Position numbers and translations under genes: made by a program. Under the pieces are notes generated by a model. That model ran no database searches. It was not told the DNA's origin and saw only the letters and a list, made by a program, of their open reading frames with translations. Source: Ectobius pallidus (Eukaryota > Arthropoda > Insecta > Blattodea > Ectobiidae). Taken from it: a DNA stretch of 64,000 nt. How positions within the stretch are numbered: the stretch's first letter is position 1; every line of letters begins with the position of its first letter. This document shows positions 44,672 to 57,029 of the stretch, piece after piece. Location of the stretch: NCBI GenBank assembly GCA_964059195.1, contig CAXKWD010000008.1, forward strand, positions 42,213,502-42,277,501, given 5' to 3'.

Positions 44672-45259
44672 CAGTGGTACCTTGAGATACGAGTGCCCTA
44701 ACATACGAGTTATTTGAGATACGAGCTGTCGAGCGAGTGAAGTTTTGTTTTGAAATACGAGCGACATTTGAGATACGAGGAACGGCCAGCTGCGACGCTG
44801 CACAAGGCCCACCAGTTTACTGCGCCTGCGCCTCGTGCGTCTCGCGCATTATCCCATGTATTCCTCCAGTGTGCTTGTTTACCTCACTGTCGAAGCATCT
44901 TTGCTAAGTTTTTCTAGGGCTTTGCGCTTTTTGTGCATTTACATACTTTATCACATTTCTTTTTATAACCTTGGTTCCGAAGAAAGTGTAACAAATATGT
45001 ATGTACACTTTATAAAACCAGTTTCTTTTGCTTTACATTCTCTTTTATTATGTTTTTATACAATATTTGTCATTTATAAATACATTTTTCTTATTCAAAA
45101 ACACGTAACAAAAACAATTGGGGGTAGCATTTTTGGGGCTGGAACGGATTAATGGCATTTCAATTAATTTCAATGGAGAAAATTGCTTTGAAATACGAGC
45201 AAATTGACATACGAGCAAGGTTACGGAACAAATTAAACTCGTATCTCGAGGTATCACTG
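44672..45259. mobile_element. 588-bp pogo/Tigger-like MITE
   Basis: TA at 44670-44671 and 45260-45261 flank cagtggtaccttgagatacg (left) and cagtgatacctcgagatacg (complement of right). CAGTG termini with a TA target are typical of pogo/Tigger elements. Copies of (a/t)gagatacgag(t/c) recur at 44720, 44770, 45190 and 45205, as subterminal repeats. The open frame at 44835 has no recognisable domain. Confidence 0.8.
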
Positions 45260-45924
45260 TATATTATTTAAGAAAAGTGTTATGTCTTTGACAAAAGAAA
45301 TTGACTTTAACATTATTTTGAAAGTTATTCATGATTAGAAATTAGAAATGAAACTTGATGTTAATGAATTACATTCAGAATTTTCTCTCTTGAGAGTCTA
45401 TAAACATTGCTACAACAAACAAATGTTTCTTGTTTAATAAGATGGGTGGTTATTTTAAAATTGCTACCTGAAAAAACAAATTAATTGTAATTTTTCAAAA
45501 CTGATTCAGTTCTTGTGTTCTATTCCTCCTCCAAGTGCCTTTGCAGGGAAAAATTCATGGTCAGACCTTAGGAACAGACTTCGTGTGAATACTCTTAAAT
45601 CGGAACAAGTTGCTAAGATGCAGTAGTGAATGACCAAAAAAAAAAAAAAAAAAACGTTGGCTTGTGCAAGAAGTGCTGATAAATACAGTTTCAAGATAAA
45701 TGATGTGATAGTTTAACTTATGTTGAGGTTTCCAGTATTTATAAATTTAGTAGTTATAATTAGAGGTTGAAATTCAGAACAAGTGCTATTAGAAAGTATT
45801 TCTTGTAACTGATAAAACTAAGAAGTGCTACAAATTTTTATTTTTTCTTCTATTTCCAATTAAAGAAAAAAAAATATATATATATATATTCAGACTAAAA
45901 TTTTCACTATTTATTGTATTACTA
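45260..45924. other. Intronic stretch, nothing recognised
   Basis: AT-rich, with an A-run at 45638-45655 and an (AT)n run near 45880. No gene was seen. Confidence 0.4.
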
Positions 45925-47012
45925 GCTTAAAACGCCCGGCGTCGCTCGGGTTTTGTCTTTTGTAAATGCGAAAATAACATGAAGGACTTTCGATTTTCAA
46001 AATCTATTCTTTAAGGTCTTTATATAGGTACCGGTATTTAGAATTTGAAATGAGGAAGAACGACTTATCACACACAAACTATTCCCTCAGAAAACTCTAG
46101 ATAGGCTATAGCTTATAGCAGATCCCCACGGCTTCTCCCAAGATAATTAATCGAAAGATTAACAATTAAGAGCAAAATAATTAAAATATTATATTTATTA
46201 ACACTTTGCACGCGAAACATTCATAGGTGTAAACTAAACGATTGATAGGCCTAATTAATGAAACAGCTATAAATCCGGCTTTGAAGTGAATTTCACGATT
46301 AGAAAATAAATGGAAAAATGCAGTATTCGAAAGATTATGAGAATTGAAATCGATCAAACTCACGATAAAAAAAAAGTGCGTAAATGTATTTGACAGACAG
46401 ACATAATACATTAGTTTTTATTTATATAGGTGAAGAATGGAATAAGCCTATTGAGGCCGTGATTTCTATATTCATTTGTCCAGACTTATAATTCCGTTAC
46501 ATTTCAGGCAGATTTAACGACCCTACATAATATATTTTAATTACTATTACATATAAAAACGTTGTAGCCAGGACCCCGAACTAAGCAACTTCCCCGGAAT
46601 TTTCTGTAAACTATATTCCATGTCAAATAAAATATGTTTAACATTACCTTATCGACATCTATAGCTTTTATAATAACCTGAGATATCCATTGCCTTCCAT
46701 AGCGATCGCGACGATATTATTTCCAAGGTACGACAAAAATAGACAAAGCCTTCTGCAATTGATTTGACAACTGAAATGAATAACTGAAAACTGATGCTTT
46801 GAAAGCGTAAAAAATGCACGTTTTCTTGCCGTTTTTCACTCATAACTCGCGAACGAAGGCTAAAATTAAAAATGTAGTATGACAGAAACCTTCCCGGGAA
46901 TGTGCCCAACAACTTCCCAAAGTTTCATGGCGATTGGATGAATGGTGTAGTAATGCATAAAGGACAGACACACACACACACACACATACATTCATTTTTA
47001 TATATATAGATT
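45925..47012 (+). repeat. Related repeat ending in (AC)n
   Basis: Starts agcttaaaacgcccggcgtc, like 11658 (agcttaaaagacccgacatc), and contains ttatcacacacaaactattc, cattatatttattaaca-type blocks, gtttttcactcataactcgc and aatgtgcccaacaacttccc. It ends in gacagacacacacacacaca and ttcatttttatatatataga. The 3' end pattern (target-like triplet, CA or CAGA run, then ttatta/tatatagat) parallels the arrays at 42793 and 58892, so they share a mobilisation mechanism. Confidence 0.65.
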
Positions 47013-47901
47013 TCAGAATTTTTTTACTTCTGTATGTTTTTATTTAGATTAAGGGTCTTCAACCCACAGACTTGAAAATGAATTGTACTATAAAGATGAA
47101 TGAAATTTATTTTTCTATGTTTTTACTTCAGTAAGAGCCTTGATCAAAAAAGAGGGAAACTGGCAACACAATGATTTTGAAAGTGTTAAAATTTTTATCA
47201 CTTTAAAATTGCAGCTAAAAATGTCACTGTCCCCCTATATTGTGGAATGTCCCTCTTTTTTGACTGTCTTGTCCCATGTTGCTTGCTTCAACAGTTGGTC
47301 ACCCTATCATAAATTCACTTTGAGCAGGGGAATGCTGCACTAGTGCTGCCCGCTATAGAGTGGAGGCATATGTTGAATTTAGGTGCATTCAGGAAAGTGT
47401 TTGGATGAATGACGAGAAATATGTCTTTTACCAAAATTTGAGCTCTATATTACTGCAAAAACCATCAGTATGAATCCGGTGCAAAGTCTTTTATTTTTAA
47501 TATTTCTATAGCAAATTCCCTGCATTCAGCTTCTCCTCTAGTACTTACCTCTTTCAGTTTTCTTTTCTCCCAATAATAATAGTATTTAATAAAAAGAAAC
47601 TTACTCTGAACTGAACAGTATACTAGATATACAAAAACACATCTCATTTACTCATACCAAAGGGTTTAATTTATAGGGAGAACTTAATGATTCACATACA
47701 GTATTCAGGCTTTTGAATGAATGTCCTCGTAGCTCTTTGCCAGCAAGCTAGATTATGTGACAAGAGGTCCCAGGTTCGATTGACTATATGGTGCAATACA
47801 ATACAATGATAAAGAAAAATCTTTTGCCTCTGAAGTCTTCAGATTGTGGTATTAGAAAAACCTGTGTTTATGTCTGTTCATAGGATCAAGAATTGACTGC
47901 C

Positions 47902-47935
<34 letters not shown>

Positions 47936-47990
47936 TTTTTATTTATTTTTTATTATTTTTTTTTTCTCTACTAGGCCTACACAATTAATA
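47013..47990. other. Intronic stretch with a SINE-like fragment
   Basis: No gene was seen. Near 47725-47800 gtcctcgtagctctttgcca and ccaggttcgattga look like tRNA-type boxes A and B of a SINE. A (tta)n run lies at 47907-47935. Confidence 0.4.
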
Positions 47991-48658
47991 CAGGGTGATT
48001 CAAAAGTCACTATACATTTTGTATTTAAACAGGTATTATTACACAATATGTAATAGTACTGAAACATATACCACAGTAGGACATAATTTCAATGCATTTC
48101 AATGTGACCACCTTGCACGTCTAGACACAATGACCAACACTCCATTACACTCCGAAAAACTCTCTTAAACATAGCTGGTGTAATCTCAGCAGCCGCGGCT
48201 CTAATCCGCTGTTTTAACTGTTGAATGCTGTGGATCTCTACCTGGTACACCCTAGACTTTATAAACCCCCAGGCAAAAAAGTCTAAGGATGTAAGGTCTA
48301 GTGGTTTGCTCCCTACTAAGTCTCCTGGTAGATGCAGAGAGGCTACGAGTGATCGCATCCTGTACATTTTGCACGGCTTCTGGTGATACGGCCAGTCTCC
48401 CTGGACATTCTTCATCTGTAACTCTACCAGTACGCCAAAATTTACTGACCAGGTTCTTTATAGGCAGGCTGGTGGGGCCTGGTTTCCTAAATTTACGAGT
48501 GAAATCTGCTCGCGTCTGTTCATACGTCATACCATGTAGACGAGTAGAAACAACAGCTATTCTTTCTTCTTTGTTGAGCATACTGTCACATTACTTGCAA
48601 GAAATAAGAATACAGTAACTGTATCACTAAAATGTATAGTGACTTTTGAATCACCCTG
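47991..48658 (-). mobile_element. Internally deleted mariner-family element
   Basis: TA at 47989-47990 and 48659-48660 flank cagggtgattcaaaagtcac (left) and its perfect inverted copy on the right, extending through tatacattt. At 668 bp it lacks about half of a mariner. On the minus strand MLNKEERIAVVSTRLHGMTY, QTRADFTRKFRKPGPTS, LVSKFWRTGRVTDEE, then RLFCLGVYKV fuses to VEIHSIQQLKQRIRAAAAEI and MFKRVFRSVMECWSLCLDVQ: the N-terminal helix-turn-helix joins the extreme C-terminus and the catalytic core is lost. Confidence 0.85.
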
Positions 48659-49335
48659 TATTTGTCAGGTAAACAATTTGTTTTAGGCTTAAGAGAAACT
48701 GAATTGGTGATTTGAAAAGGGAAACAAGTCCACTTTTTGTTTCTCATTTTGTTTTATCCTGTAAAATGACTTTTGCATCCAATTAAAGATTCCATTTATT
48801 TTAAAAGAGAAACAAGTCCAGGACTAGTTTCACTTTTATATTCGTAAAGGGAACTGCTGCTGGTTAGTTGCATAGAGTTTGTAACGTGATATTTTCAGTG
48901 ACAGAGTTACATGTAATATTTATAGAATCAGTTGGCGTGTAGCCTACAAGTTCATGTTTTTGTGGCTGTGCACTGAGGCAACACCTCTGAAGTCCGAGAA
49001 GGGATCGATCTTTTTGGTCCTAGGGCATTGGAGCGAGAATAAAATTTTGTGTTATGGGGTGCAGTGAGAACTGTATGGTAAACTCACTTAAGAGGAGGTC
49101 TGTATAGACTGTTCTATAAGAAAGTTTCCATTTGTTTTGGAGGAGAAGATATATTCACAACAGTAGTTGTTTTTTGCTTCTATCCTGTGAGAGAGGAAAG
49201 GACTATGTCAAGAGAAAGAAGTGGTTTCTCAACAAAGTACCAGGCCAAGGACATCCACAATGGCAGGGAAGGTACAGTAGTAGTGCATGATGAGCAACAC
49301 ATTCTAAGCAAGGGGAGGACAGTGGCATGATATAT
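48659..49335. other. Intronic stretch, nothing recognised
   Basis: No gene was seen. The motif gaaacaagtcca(c/g) occurs twice (48720, 48809) without a clear repeat unit. Confidence 0.4.
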
Positions 49336-49843
49336 CAGGGTGTCCAGCAGCCTTGAAAATCGGAAAAATCGGGAATTATGCTTGAATTTTCCATGTCGGG
49401 AAAAATCCTTGAATTATGCTTGAATTTTGTGAACCGTCGGGAAAAATCGCATAGAAGAGAATGTTTTTTTTTAAGTTGATAGTTTTTACGAAAATTTTAT
49501 CATTTTCAGAAATATTAGTCATTAATATTTTTTTAAGTTGATAGTTTTTACGAAAATTTTACCATTTTCAGAAATATTAGTCATTAATATTGCTTTAAGT
49601 TGATCGTTTTTACGAAAATTTTACCATTTTCAGAAATATTAGTCATTTTTTTTAAGTTTATATTATTTACGAAAATTTTACCATTTTCAGAAATATTAGT
49701 CATTAATATTCACTCACTGTGTCCTATGTTCATACATTTTTAATATTAGTAAATAAAGCTATTGTTTTGAATTTTGGAAATTCAAGCCTTGAAATCCTTG
49801 AATTATGCTTGAATTTCTTCGGCTTGCCTCACTGGACACCCTG
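49336..49843. mobile_element. 508-bp MITE with internal tandem repeats
   Basis: Tatat (49331-49335 and 49844-49848) flanks cagggtgtccagcagccttg (left) and cagggtgtccagtgaggcaa (complement of right); the inverted match is about 12 bp. Inside, aaaaatccttgaattatgct then tgaatttt recurs near both ends. Four tandem units of about 65 bp (49470-49710) contain taagttgatagtttttacga then aaattttaccattttcagaa and atattagtcattaatat. Confidence 0.75.
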
Positions 49844-50344
49844 TATATGCTTCTTCACTCTGGTTATTCATTGAGGAAGTAAGCCATGCTCCTTCACTCC
49901 AGTTATTGATTGAGAAAATAAACCACATTTATGAGAGACATTTAAAAAGGGTTTCTCCCAGAAGAGTAGTTTGAATTCGCATATGCTTCTTCACTCCAGT
50001 CACCAACCATTTTTGTGTGATCTGTATAGCAAATTTGATTTCCCAAACGTAAACCTAAGTTAGGCAGGTGAGAAACCATTTCCATCCTAATTGTGCAAGC
50101 CATTGTTCACATGTTTATTCACTCACAAGTGTACCATTCTCTTGCGATTTATGTAATAAGTCTCTCTCTCAAGGCAATTTCTTTTCACTAGACATCACCA
50201 CATTCATTCTAATTAGGAACTAGTTCAGAGGATGTGAGATATTGGCAACATGTAAGACAGAGGTGCCAAGTAATAGTGTCCCGCAAGCAGGAAGAAAATA
50301 TACATAAGATTAATTACAAAATAAGTGTTAATTATAAGTACATT
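49844..50344. other. Intronic stretch, nothing recognised
   Basis: No gene was seen. A partial duplication, (t/g)cttcttcactc(t/c)(g/a)gtta, occurs near 49855, 49890 and 49985. Confidence 0.4.
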
Positions 50345-50739
50345 TTTTTAAGTAAATTTATTAACATCATGTGCCATTACACTAGTAATACTACATGATT
50401 GATTGTTACAACAATACACATTCTAGTACACCTTACTACAGTAGATATTTAAGAATTTAGAAAGATAATGTTATATACAGTACAGCTATTAAAAATTAGA
50501 TAATAATATTGTACAATCATTTTGTGATTTTTTACAGCATTTAAGATGAATTGTTACCTTGTTCTATTTTTTGTTTATTTTTTTATATTTGATATAGGCC
50601 TATATACATATTTTTTTTTTTTAGATTGATGTAACATCTTATCCTTCTTAATTATAGAGTAGGCCTAATTTGAGTCATAATTTAGTTTGTTTAGCCTTTC
50701 CAACATCATTGTATTTGCAGTCTCAACATTTAAAATTAT

Positions 50740-51480
50740 TTACAATTCATCAAAATCTACCGTATTTACAAACTGCAAAAATTCTTTATAGTACAGTTGT
50801 ATCATGTTGCTGTTGGTGACCGGCCATTTACCCTTCTTCCGTGTGATTCCATTCCTAAGTATCGCTCTTTGTGAGTTCAATTTAGGACTCTCGTACATAA
50901 GGTGTTGTATTGTCTGGTCACAAGAGGTGCAGGGACATAATGGAGATTGCATAATTTTAAAACGATTGAAGTACGTCCGTATTCTGCCATGGCCCATGAC
51001 AAATGTGGTGAAATTTCCAGTTAAATGCAGTTTCACTTGCAGTCTTGATTTTACTGTAGAAAAGAACAATTTTGTTATTTCTCCCTTGAAGTATCTCTCC
51101 ATAAGCTTTCCCACTTCGGTAAGCTGCTTTGTCTAATTTCCAGTGATGCTGCTGTTTTGGGAATCCTCTTGTAACAGATTTCCAGTTCGCTGTCTTGTGA
51201 TGCCTGCTTCGCTAATCGGTCTGCAAGTTCATTGCCATATTCTCCCACATGCGCCTTGATCCAGTCAAATTCTATGGTCCAGTTTTCTGCTTTAAGTTGG
51301 CTGAGTTTCATCCTACACTGCTCTATTAATGAAGTATGGCTGTTTTTGTTTTTAAGGGAGTCCAGGGTTATATGACTATCAGTATAGATTGCAACTGCTT
51401 TTCCTTCATTATTTGCATTTGTGTCGAGTTCGTTTAATGCATCTAAGGCTTTCAGAATTGCCATTTGTTCGGCCTGATTA
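50740..51480 (-). pseudogene. R1-like LINE RNase H domain and knuckle
   Basis: Two overlapping frames give CSNNQAEQMAILKALDAL, AVAIYTDSHITLDSLKNK (catalytic Asp), WTIEFDWIKAHVGEYGNELA and DRLAKQASQ, then a shift into GEITKLFFSTVKSRLQVKL, TTFVMGHGRIRTYFNRFK, CPCTSCDQTIQHLMYESPK and QFVNTVDFDEL stop. The knuckle has lost one Cys compared with CVCNKGEQTVEHLLFQC at 35640 (MYESP for LFQCE). It corresponds domain for domain to 35449-36357. Confidence 0.85.
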
Positions 51481-53200
51481 TTGGAGCATTTGGCATCCAG
51501 TCAGAATTTTAGTTGGTGTGTAGGTGTTCCATTTGTAAAAATTGCTATTCCCGATCCTACTCCTCTCTCACTTTTACTGCCATCAGTGAATATTTCAAAC
51601 TTGTGTTGTTTACTTTTATTCACTTTTTTAAAAGGAACAACATCAGCTGGATGTAACTATCAGTCATATTGAACATCATGATCAATATTTTCCCCTCTTG
51701 TTGCATTGTATATCTCGGCAATCTCCTATATTTTCAGTGTAATCGATGTTAGTCCTGTTAAAATGCACAGTGCTTCAGAAGATATGGTCCGAAATCCTTT
51801 TGCCATCTAATACTAATTAATCTCTGCAATCTTTGGTATATTCTTTGATTTCTTTGTCTATCCAATGCCTCTATCCACACTGGTGCTCCATATGACATAA
51901 GAGACAGTATCGCTCCCACGTATATTGTCCTGAAAACTTCATATTTGAGCCCCCAGTTGATCCTGGCAGTCCTGGATAAAGAATATATCAATTTTGTACA
52001 TCTCTCTGCTACATAATTAATGTGTTCATCAAATTTGAATTTTTGTCAATGATTATACCTAAATATTTGATCTGGTGTTTTTGTTCTAGTTTTCTATTAT
52101 TTAGATAGATGCTGATATCTTTATTTTCTTTTCACTTTTTGGATATCAACATCACACAAGATTTTTCTTCATTAAATTGTATTTTGTTTGTGGCTCAAGT
52201 CTCGATCTTCTTTAATTCTATGTTAGTGTAGTTTTCTGCTTCCTTCACTTTTCCCTTCAGTCAGCAATATTACATCGTCTGCAAATGCTACAATCTTTGT
52301 GTATTTTGTAAACTGGATACTGAGAAGAGAATCATATTGTAGATTCCAGTAGCCAGGACCACAGCAGGACCCCTGTGGACATCCTTTACTCACTTCTCTT
52401 TTTACCAGGAACTTGTTAGCTGATTGAAGTAATTAACAGTAAGATTGTACAACTTCTTCATACACTGGAACTGTCATAACGCATAAAGAATGCTGGGCCA
52501 CCATGCTGCATCGAAAGCCCCTTTAACATCGAGACTGACCAGAGCAACACACATTCCTTGTTTGAGTTTTCCTTTTATCTTGGTTATATTATCTTGGTTG
52601 GTTAAATTTGCCTCTATTTATGTGTTTCTTGACTGCCATCACAACATCAACTGTGCTTCTCTGAGGTGCAAATCCATATTGATTTTTATTTAATAGATCT
52701 TTAGAATATACGTAGTGCATAATTCGGTTTATTAGCAATTTTTCCAAAACTTTTCCACTTACATTCAGCAAACTAATGGGTCTGTATCTGGTGGCCTCCA
52801 GACTGTTCTCTTTGTCAGGTTTCATAATTGGAATGATTCTCGACCGTTTCCATTCCTTAGGAAAGCAGCCATTATAAATTGCATATATAAATGATGGAAA
52901 TATTTTTAGAACTCTTAACAAAATCTGGCTAGTTATTCCATCTTCGCCCGGAGCCTTTGTGTGAACTTCTCTAATTTCGTGTTGTATAAAATCTTTATCG
53001 TCGGGTGTGTATGTAGGTTCTTTGAAGAGTTTTCTGATATATTCATGATATTGAGTGTTGATCTCCTCATCATCTGCTGGCGTGAAGTGTTCTAACATCA
53101 AACTTAGTGTGTTTTCTAGGCCTATTGTATATGAGCCATTGGTTTTCTTTAGTGTTGAAAGAATTGTGGTGAAAGAATTCTTGTTGGATGCTAATTTATA
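51481..53200 (-). pseudogene. R1-like LINE reverse transcriptase, degenerate
   Basis: From 53160 down the minus strand reads AYKLASNKNSF, DDKDFIQHEIREVHTKAPGE, DGITSQILLRVLKIF, FPKEWKRSRIIPIMKPDKEN, TRYRPISLLNVSGKVLEKLL, NQYGFAPQRSTVDVVMAVKK, then with frame changes CPQGSCCGPGYWNLQ, TKIVAFADDVILLT-type residues, KYLGIIIDK and INWGLKYEVFRTIYVGAILS with YGAPVWIEAL. Motif A and the catalytic block are spread over frames. Stops are many between 51990 and 52590, so the copy is old. Confidence 0.8.
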
Positions 53201-54253
53201 TGCAGCGTTTCATGGATTGTTCGATTGTGTTACACTACAGTATTGCTTCCAAGATTTCGTTTTCTCACTCCAAATGGTAGTTTGGTATAGCCTTTTACCT
53301 TCTAAGTATTGTTCTTTACGGACTTCCCTCAAATCATTTTCTTTCGCTTTTTGGTATCTTTGTCTCAGGGCATTGACTCTCTTCCTCATAACTGTGAGTT
53401 CTTGTGTCCACCAAGGTACGGATTTATATTTTCCTTTTTTTCCTTGTTGATCTAGAGATTTTAAAAGATTTATTGCATGCTTCAGTCAATGCCTGTTGAT
53501 ATTTCTCCACAGTAATTTCTACATTTTCTTCACGATTTGCTATCATACATAACTCGCAGTCTATTCCACTTAAATCTTTTCTACAACTATTTATACCGAA
53601 ACCCGCAGTGATGCTCCTGGCGAGGTTTGTCTCAAAAACTTTAAAGTTCTCTTCGCAGTAGAGGTACTTTATTCCATGGAAGTTGTAACGCACACTATTA
53701 TGTCCACCATCCCCTATATTAAAAGTTATCAGATTGTGATCTGAACAGCTTTCTTGTTCAAGGATGCTCCATTCGTTTATGGAATAACTCTTAAGAGTTG
53801 GCCATTAGTTATAGTTAGATCTACGTTGCTTGCACCTCTTCTGCTTTCGAATGTCGTAGTCCACAACTTTCTTCATTTATGATATATAATTGCTTGCTTA
53901 TTATGTATTCTTGTAGTATTTCCCCTCTTGCATTTGTTAGTATGTCATGCCAAGCTTTTGATCTACAATTACTGTCCATTGTAATTAGTAACTTAATTCC
54001 TTTCTTCGATGTAAATTTTAAAATGTCATCTATTTTCTTGATATCTCTATTTAGATCTTCATTAATGTCCAAGTACATACTCACTACTAAAAGCCTAAAG
54101 TTCCCATAGGCTAATTCCATAACTACAGTATCCTCATCTGAAAGGTTATGTATTAGAACCGTATCGATTGAATTATTTTGTATTGTCATGGTAGCACGCT
54201 TCCTTTTGTTCCCAGCAGTGAAGATCTTAAGGTTACGCGATAACCCTGCTACT
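53201..54253 (-). pseudogene. R1-like LINE endonuclease domain
   Basis: Minus-strand frame of 150 codons (54273-53821): RVAGLSRNLKIFTAGNK, IDTVLIHNLSDEDTVVMEL, FRLLVVSMYLDINED and KKGIKLLITMDSNCRSKAW (the D.N motif of APE endonucleases), then ILQEYIISKQLYIINEE. After a break, QESCSDHNLITFNIG (the SDH motif) and KYLYCEENFKVFETNL continue to 53424. The missing N-terminus, with the QEPYCIENRVAGL block, lies on the far side of the insertion at 56663-56760. The pre-RT linker to 53201 includes WWTQEL. Confidence 0.8.
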
Positions 54254-55110
54254 CTATAGTTGATTAGCTTCATTTTATCCAGTGGTATAATATATAATTA
54301 GTAGTTTAGGTAAATTCTGCCTATATACCACTAATATTAAAAACAAAAAGCTGAAGTTTATATGAGAAAAAGAAAAAACTAAAATATGATGTAAATTTAG
54401 CTTTTATTGTGTATTATAAAATGCTTAAAATATTAAATTAATTCATCACTTAATAAGATAGAATATTAAAACGACATTGAGCTCAATGTATTGTCAAAGT
54501 AAAATATTTACAATAATAAAATTATAAAATTGACCTTGTCACTTATTATTTAAAATATAGCATAGATTAAAACATATATGAACTTGAACTGAGGCATTCA
54601 CATATTGTCAATTGTTATAAATTATCGTACAGTGTTTACGTGTGTCACAAATATTGTATTCTATAGATGAGATGCACTAAGCTCCTTCTTCTTGTAATTA
54701 GTGCGGCTGTTTATGTTACGAAAATCAATTATAATATTGTCAATATTCAGAGTAGTTATAAATTTATGTAGTTCCTCTTCTTGGATCGACTAGCAGATCT
54801 TGAATAGTATGTGTTGAATTATCTCTTATACTCTTCAGCTTTCTTAGTTTTCATTAAGTAGAGATGCATTTCGATGTCATAGCGTCATCATCAGTCATGC
54901 CTAAAATGAATATTTTAGAATCAAAAGAAACTCATGTAAAATTAATTGTAGGATAAAAATCTTTAATAATATAAAGTGATTAATTAGAATGTTTTAAATA
55001 TGAAACTACAGTGACGAAATTGGTTGTATGCTGGCTAGTGGAAGTTTAGTGTGTAAGTTATTTAAAAAGAGAATAAAATATAGTAGATAGTCGGTAATTG
55101 AATTTATATA

Positions 55111-56411
55111 CAGGGTGCGGCAGAAATAGTTAGACGATTTAAAATTCGCGCCAAATACTTATCCCGATAGGTAGCGCTCTGATTATTGTTTTGTTTTGTT
55201 AAGAGATTCATACCATTTAGTTTGCCATGGATTGCTGGTCGAGTGCACATCGCGCTTTCGCAGTTGACGCAACGTGAATTCAGAAGACATTTCAACTTAG
55301 GAAGAAATGGAAAAGTTCCAACACGACAGACCATTTTGAATTGGGTAAAACAATTCAGAGGAACTGTTTCAGCCACAAATAAGAAATCTGAAGGTCGTCC
55401 ACGTGCCGTGCGAACTCCAGAAAATGTACAGAGAGTAAGGGAGGCATTGTTGCGTAGTCCAAGGCGTTCCGCTCGATGACATTCTGCAGCACTAGGCATT
55501 TCCGATAGAAGCGTCCGACGGATTTTGTACGAGGATCTACACTTTCACCCATTCAAAATTCAACTGGTACATGAATTACATCCTCAAGACTTGAATCAAC
55601 GGACACAATTTTGTGAGAGGGTGTTAGAAATGCATAATGAGGACCCGCAGTTTCTTCAGAAGCTACTCATGTCTGACGAGGCACATTTCCATCTCAATGG
55701 ATCTGTTAATAGGCACAACAGCAGATATTGGGCACCCATCAACCCACAGGTTTTACATGAAATGCCACTTCATAGCCCAAAGGTTACAGTATGGTGTGGT
55801 GTTGGTTGGTATGGGATTATTGGACCATACTTTTTTGAGGACGATTAAGGAAACACTGTAACTGTGACGTCTCCTCGATGTGTGACGATGCTGAATACCT
55901 TTTTGAACCCAGAACTGCGTTGACGTCGGCTTCGTAAACACCTTGTATGGTTCCAACAAGATGGTGCCACATCACACACAGCAAATGCATCTATGGCAGT
56001 TGTTAACCGAATGTTCCCAGGGAGAGCAATGTCTCGTAATGGCAATGTTACATGGCCTGCACGCTCACCTGATTTATCTGCGTGTGATTTCTTCTTGTGG
56101 GGGTATCTGAAACAAGAAGTCTATGCAGCATGACCTCACACCTTACAGGAATTGAGGGACTCCATCACTACCGCAATAGAACAAACTCCGCTGAATATGG
56201 CGAGGAAAGCTATGAACAGTGTAAGGCGACGAGCAGAGGTTTGTGTGATGAACAATGGTGCTCACCTGAAAGAGATTATCTTCAAAACTTGACTTGCAAA
56301 GGTAATGGTAGACTGTGTACTTTACAGTAATGTGTGTGTTTACTAAATAAATGCGAGTTTTTATTTAAATTTTGCAAATAAACATCGTCTAAATATTTCT
56401 GCCGCACCCTG
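55111..56411 (+). mobile_element. Tc1/mariner-superfamily element, 1,301 bp
   Basis: TA at 55109-55110 and 56412-56413 flank cagggtgcggcagaaatagt (left) and cagggtgcggcagaaatatt (complement of right). The inverted match continues into tagacgat. The length and the single transposase frame show an essentially complete element. It inserted into the Penelope-like element, which had inserted into the R1-like LINE. Confidence 0.95.
55201..56292 (+). pseudogene. Transposase, full length, four nonsense changes
   Basis: One frame carries the whole protein: TQREFRRHFNLGRNGKVPT and QTILNWVKQFR (helix-turn-helix), KSEGRPRAVRTPENV (GRP linker), SDRSVRRILYEDLHFHPFK, LMSDEAHFHLNGSVNRHN (first Asp), VTVWCGVGWYGIIGPYFFED, LVWFQQDGATSHTANASMAV (second Asp), WPARSPDLSACDFFLWGYLK (third Asp block), LQELRDSITTAIEQTPLN and AHLKEIIFKT stop. 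By my count 36 residues separate the second Asp from the SPD Asp and 41 from the CD Asp, which fits a DD41D-like group; this needs checking. In-frame stops lie at about 55477, 55846, 55921 and 56131; three are TGA where Arg is plausible. Confidence 0.85.
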
Positions 56412-56662
56412 TATAAGGGTAGGCTATTAATTAAAACTGTATTTAAGGTTTAAATTAACATAGAAGATTGACATTGAGCTCAATGTCGTTTTAATATTCT
56501 ATCTTATTAAGTGATGAATTAATTTAATATTTTAAGCATTTTATAATACACAATAAAAGCTAAATTTACATCATATTTTAGTTTTTTCTTTTCCTCATAT
56601 AAACTTCAGTTTTTTGTTTTTAATATTAGTGGTATATAGGCGGAATTTACCTAAACTACTAA

Positions 56663-57027
56663 CCTGCTACTCTGTTCTCAATGCAGTATGGTTCTTTTTG
56701 AAGATAATATCCGTGTCATATTGTTCTATTAGTCTAGTGAGGTTAGCAGTTGCAGCTCGTGAATGCTGCAGGTTAATTTAAATACATTTCATAGGTCTGT
56801 TCCCCATATAAAACTTGTGGCCACTATTACTATATAATGCTGAAGTTGTTGACAATATTAATAATTTATGTTTTGAATGTATCTCTTCAATACTTCTTGT
56901 AAGCTGGGACACTTCTTGTTGAGGGATGTGTGACCTGAATTTACCTTATTATTCGGGTTGTAATGGTTAATCGTTTCACAGTTCACACATTTGTGTTCTC
57001 TTTCAGTAGCTTGGCATTCTTTGAGCT
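56663..57027 (-). pseudogene. R1-like LINE: end of ORF1 and start of ORF2
   Basis: The minus strand reads LKECQATEREHKCVNCETIN then SGHTSLNKKCPSLQEVLKRY (third zinc knuckle and ORF1 C-terminus), a spacer, and the ORF2 start HSRAATANLTRLIEQYDTD, IIFIQEPYCIENRVAG, the first APE endonuclease block with its catalytic Glu. These segments join ORF1 at 57948 and the endonuclease at 54253 once the two insertions are removed. Confidence 0.75.
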
Positions 57028-57029
57028 TA

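Larger units (their letters stand above)
54254..56662. mobile_element. Penelope-like inverted-repeat element containing a mariner
   Basis: The 11-bp repeats cctgctactct (54243-54253 and 56663-56673) bound the insertion. On the left only is a tail of about 44 bp (atagttgattagcttcattt onward). Then come inverted arms of about 190 bp (54299-54488 and 56471-56660), for example gctcaatgtcgttttaatat and gacattgagctcaatgt. Between the arms lie about 620 bp of unique sequence, including tcgatgtcatagcgtcatca (near 54870), and the mariner at 55111. No RT or GIY-YIG frame is seen. The plan equals that of the three small elements at 7368, 29773 and 34301. Confidence 0.65.

Noticed and set aside
54868..54900. 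Hammerhead-like motif (complement ctgatgatgacgctatgaca, tcgaaatgc)
   Set aside because: The CTGATGA core and GAAA are present but the intervening sequence does not form a convincing stem II and no GTC follows GAAA at short distance.
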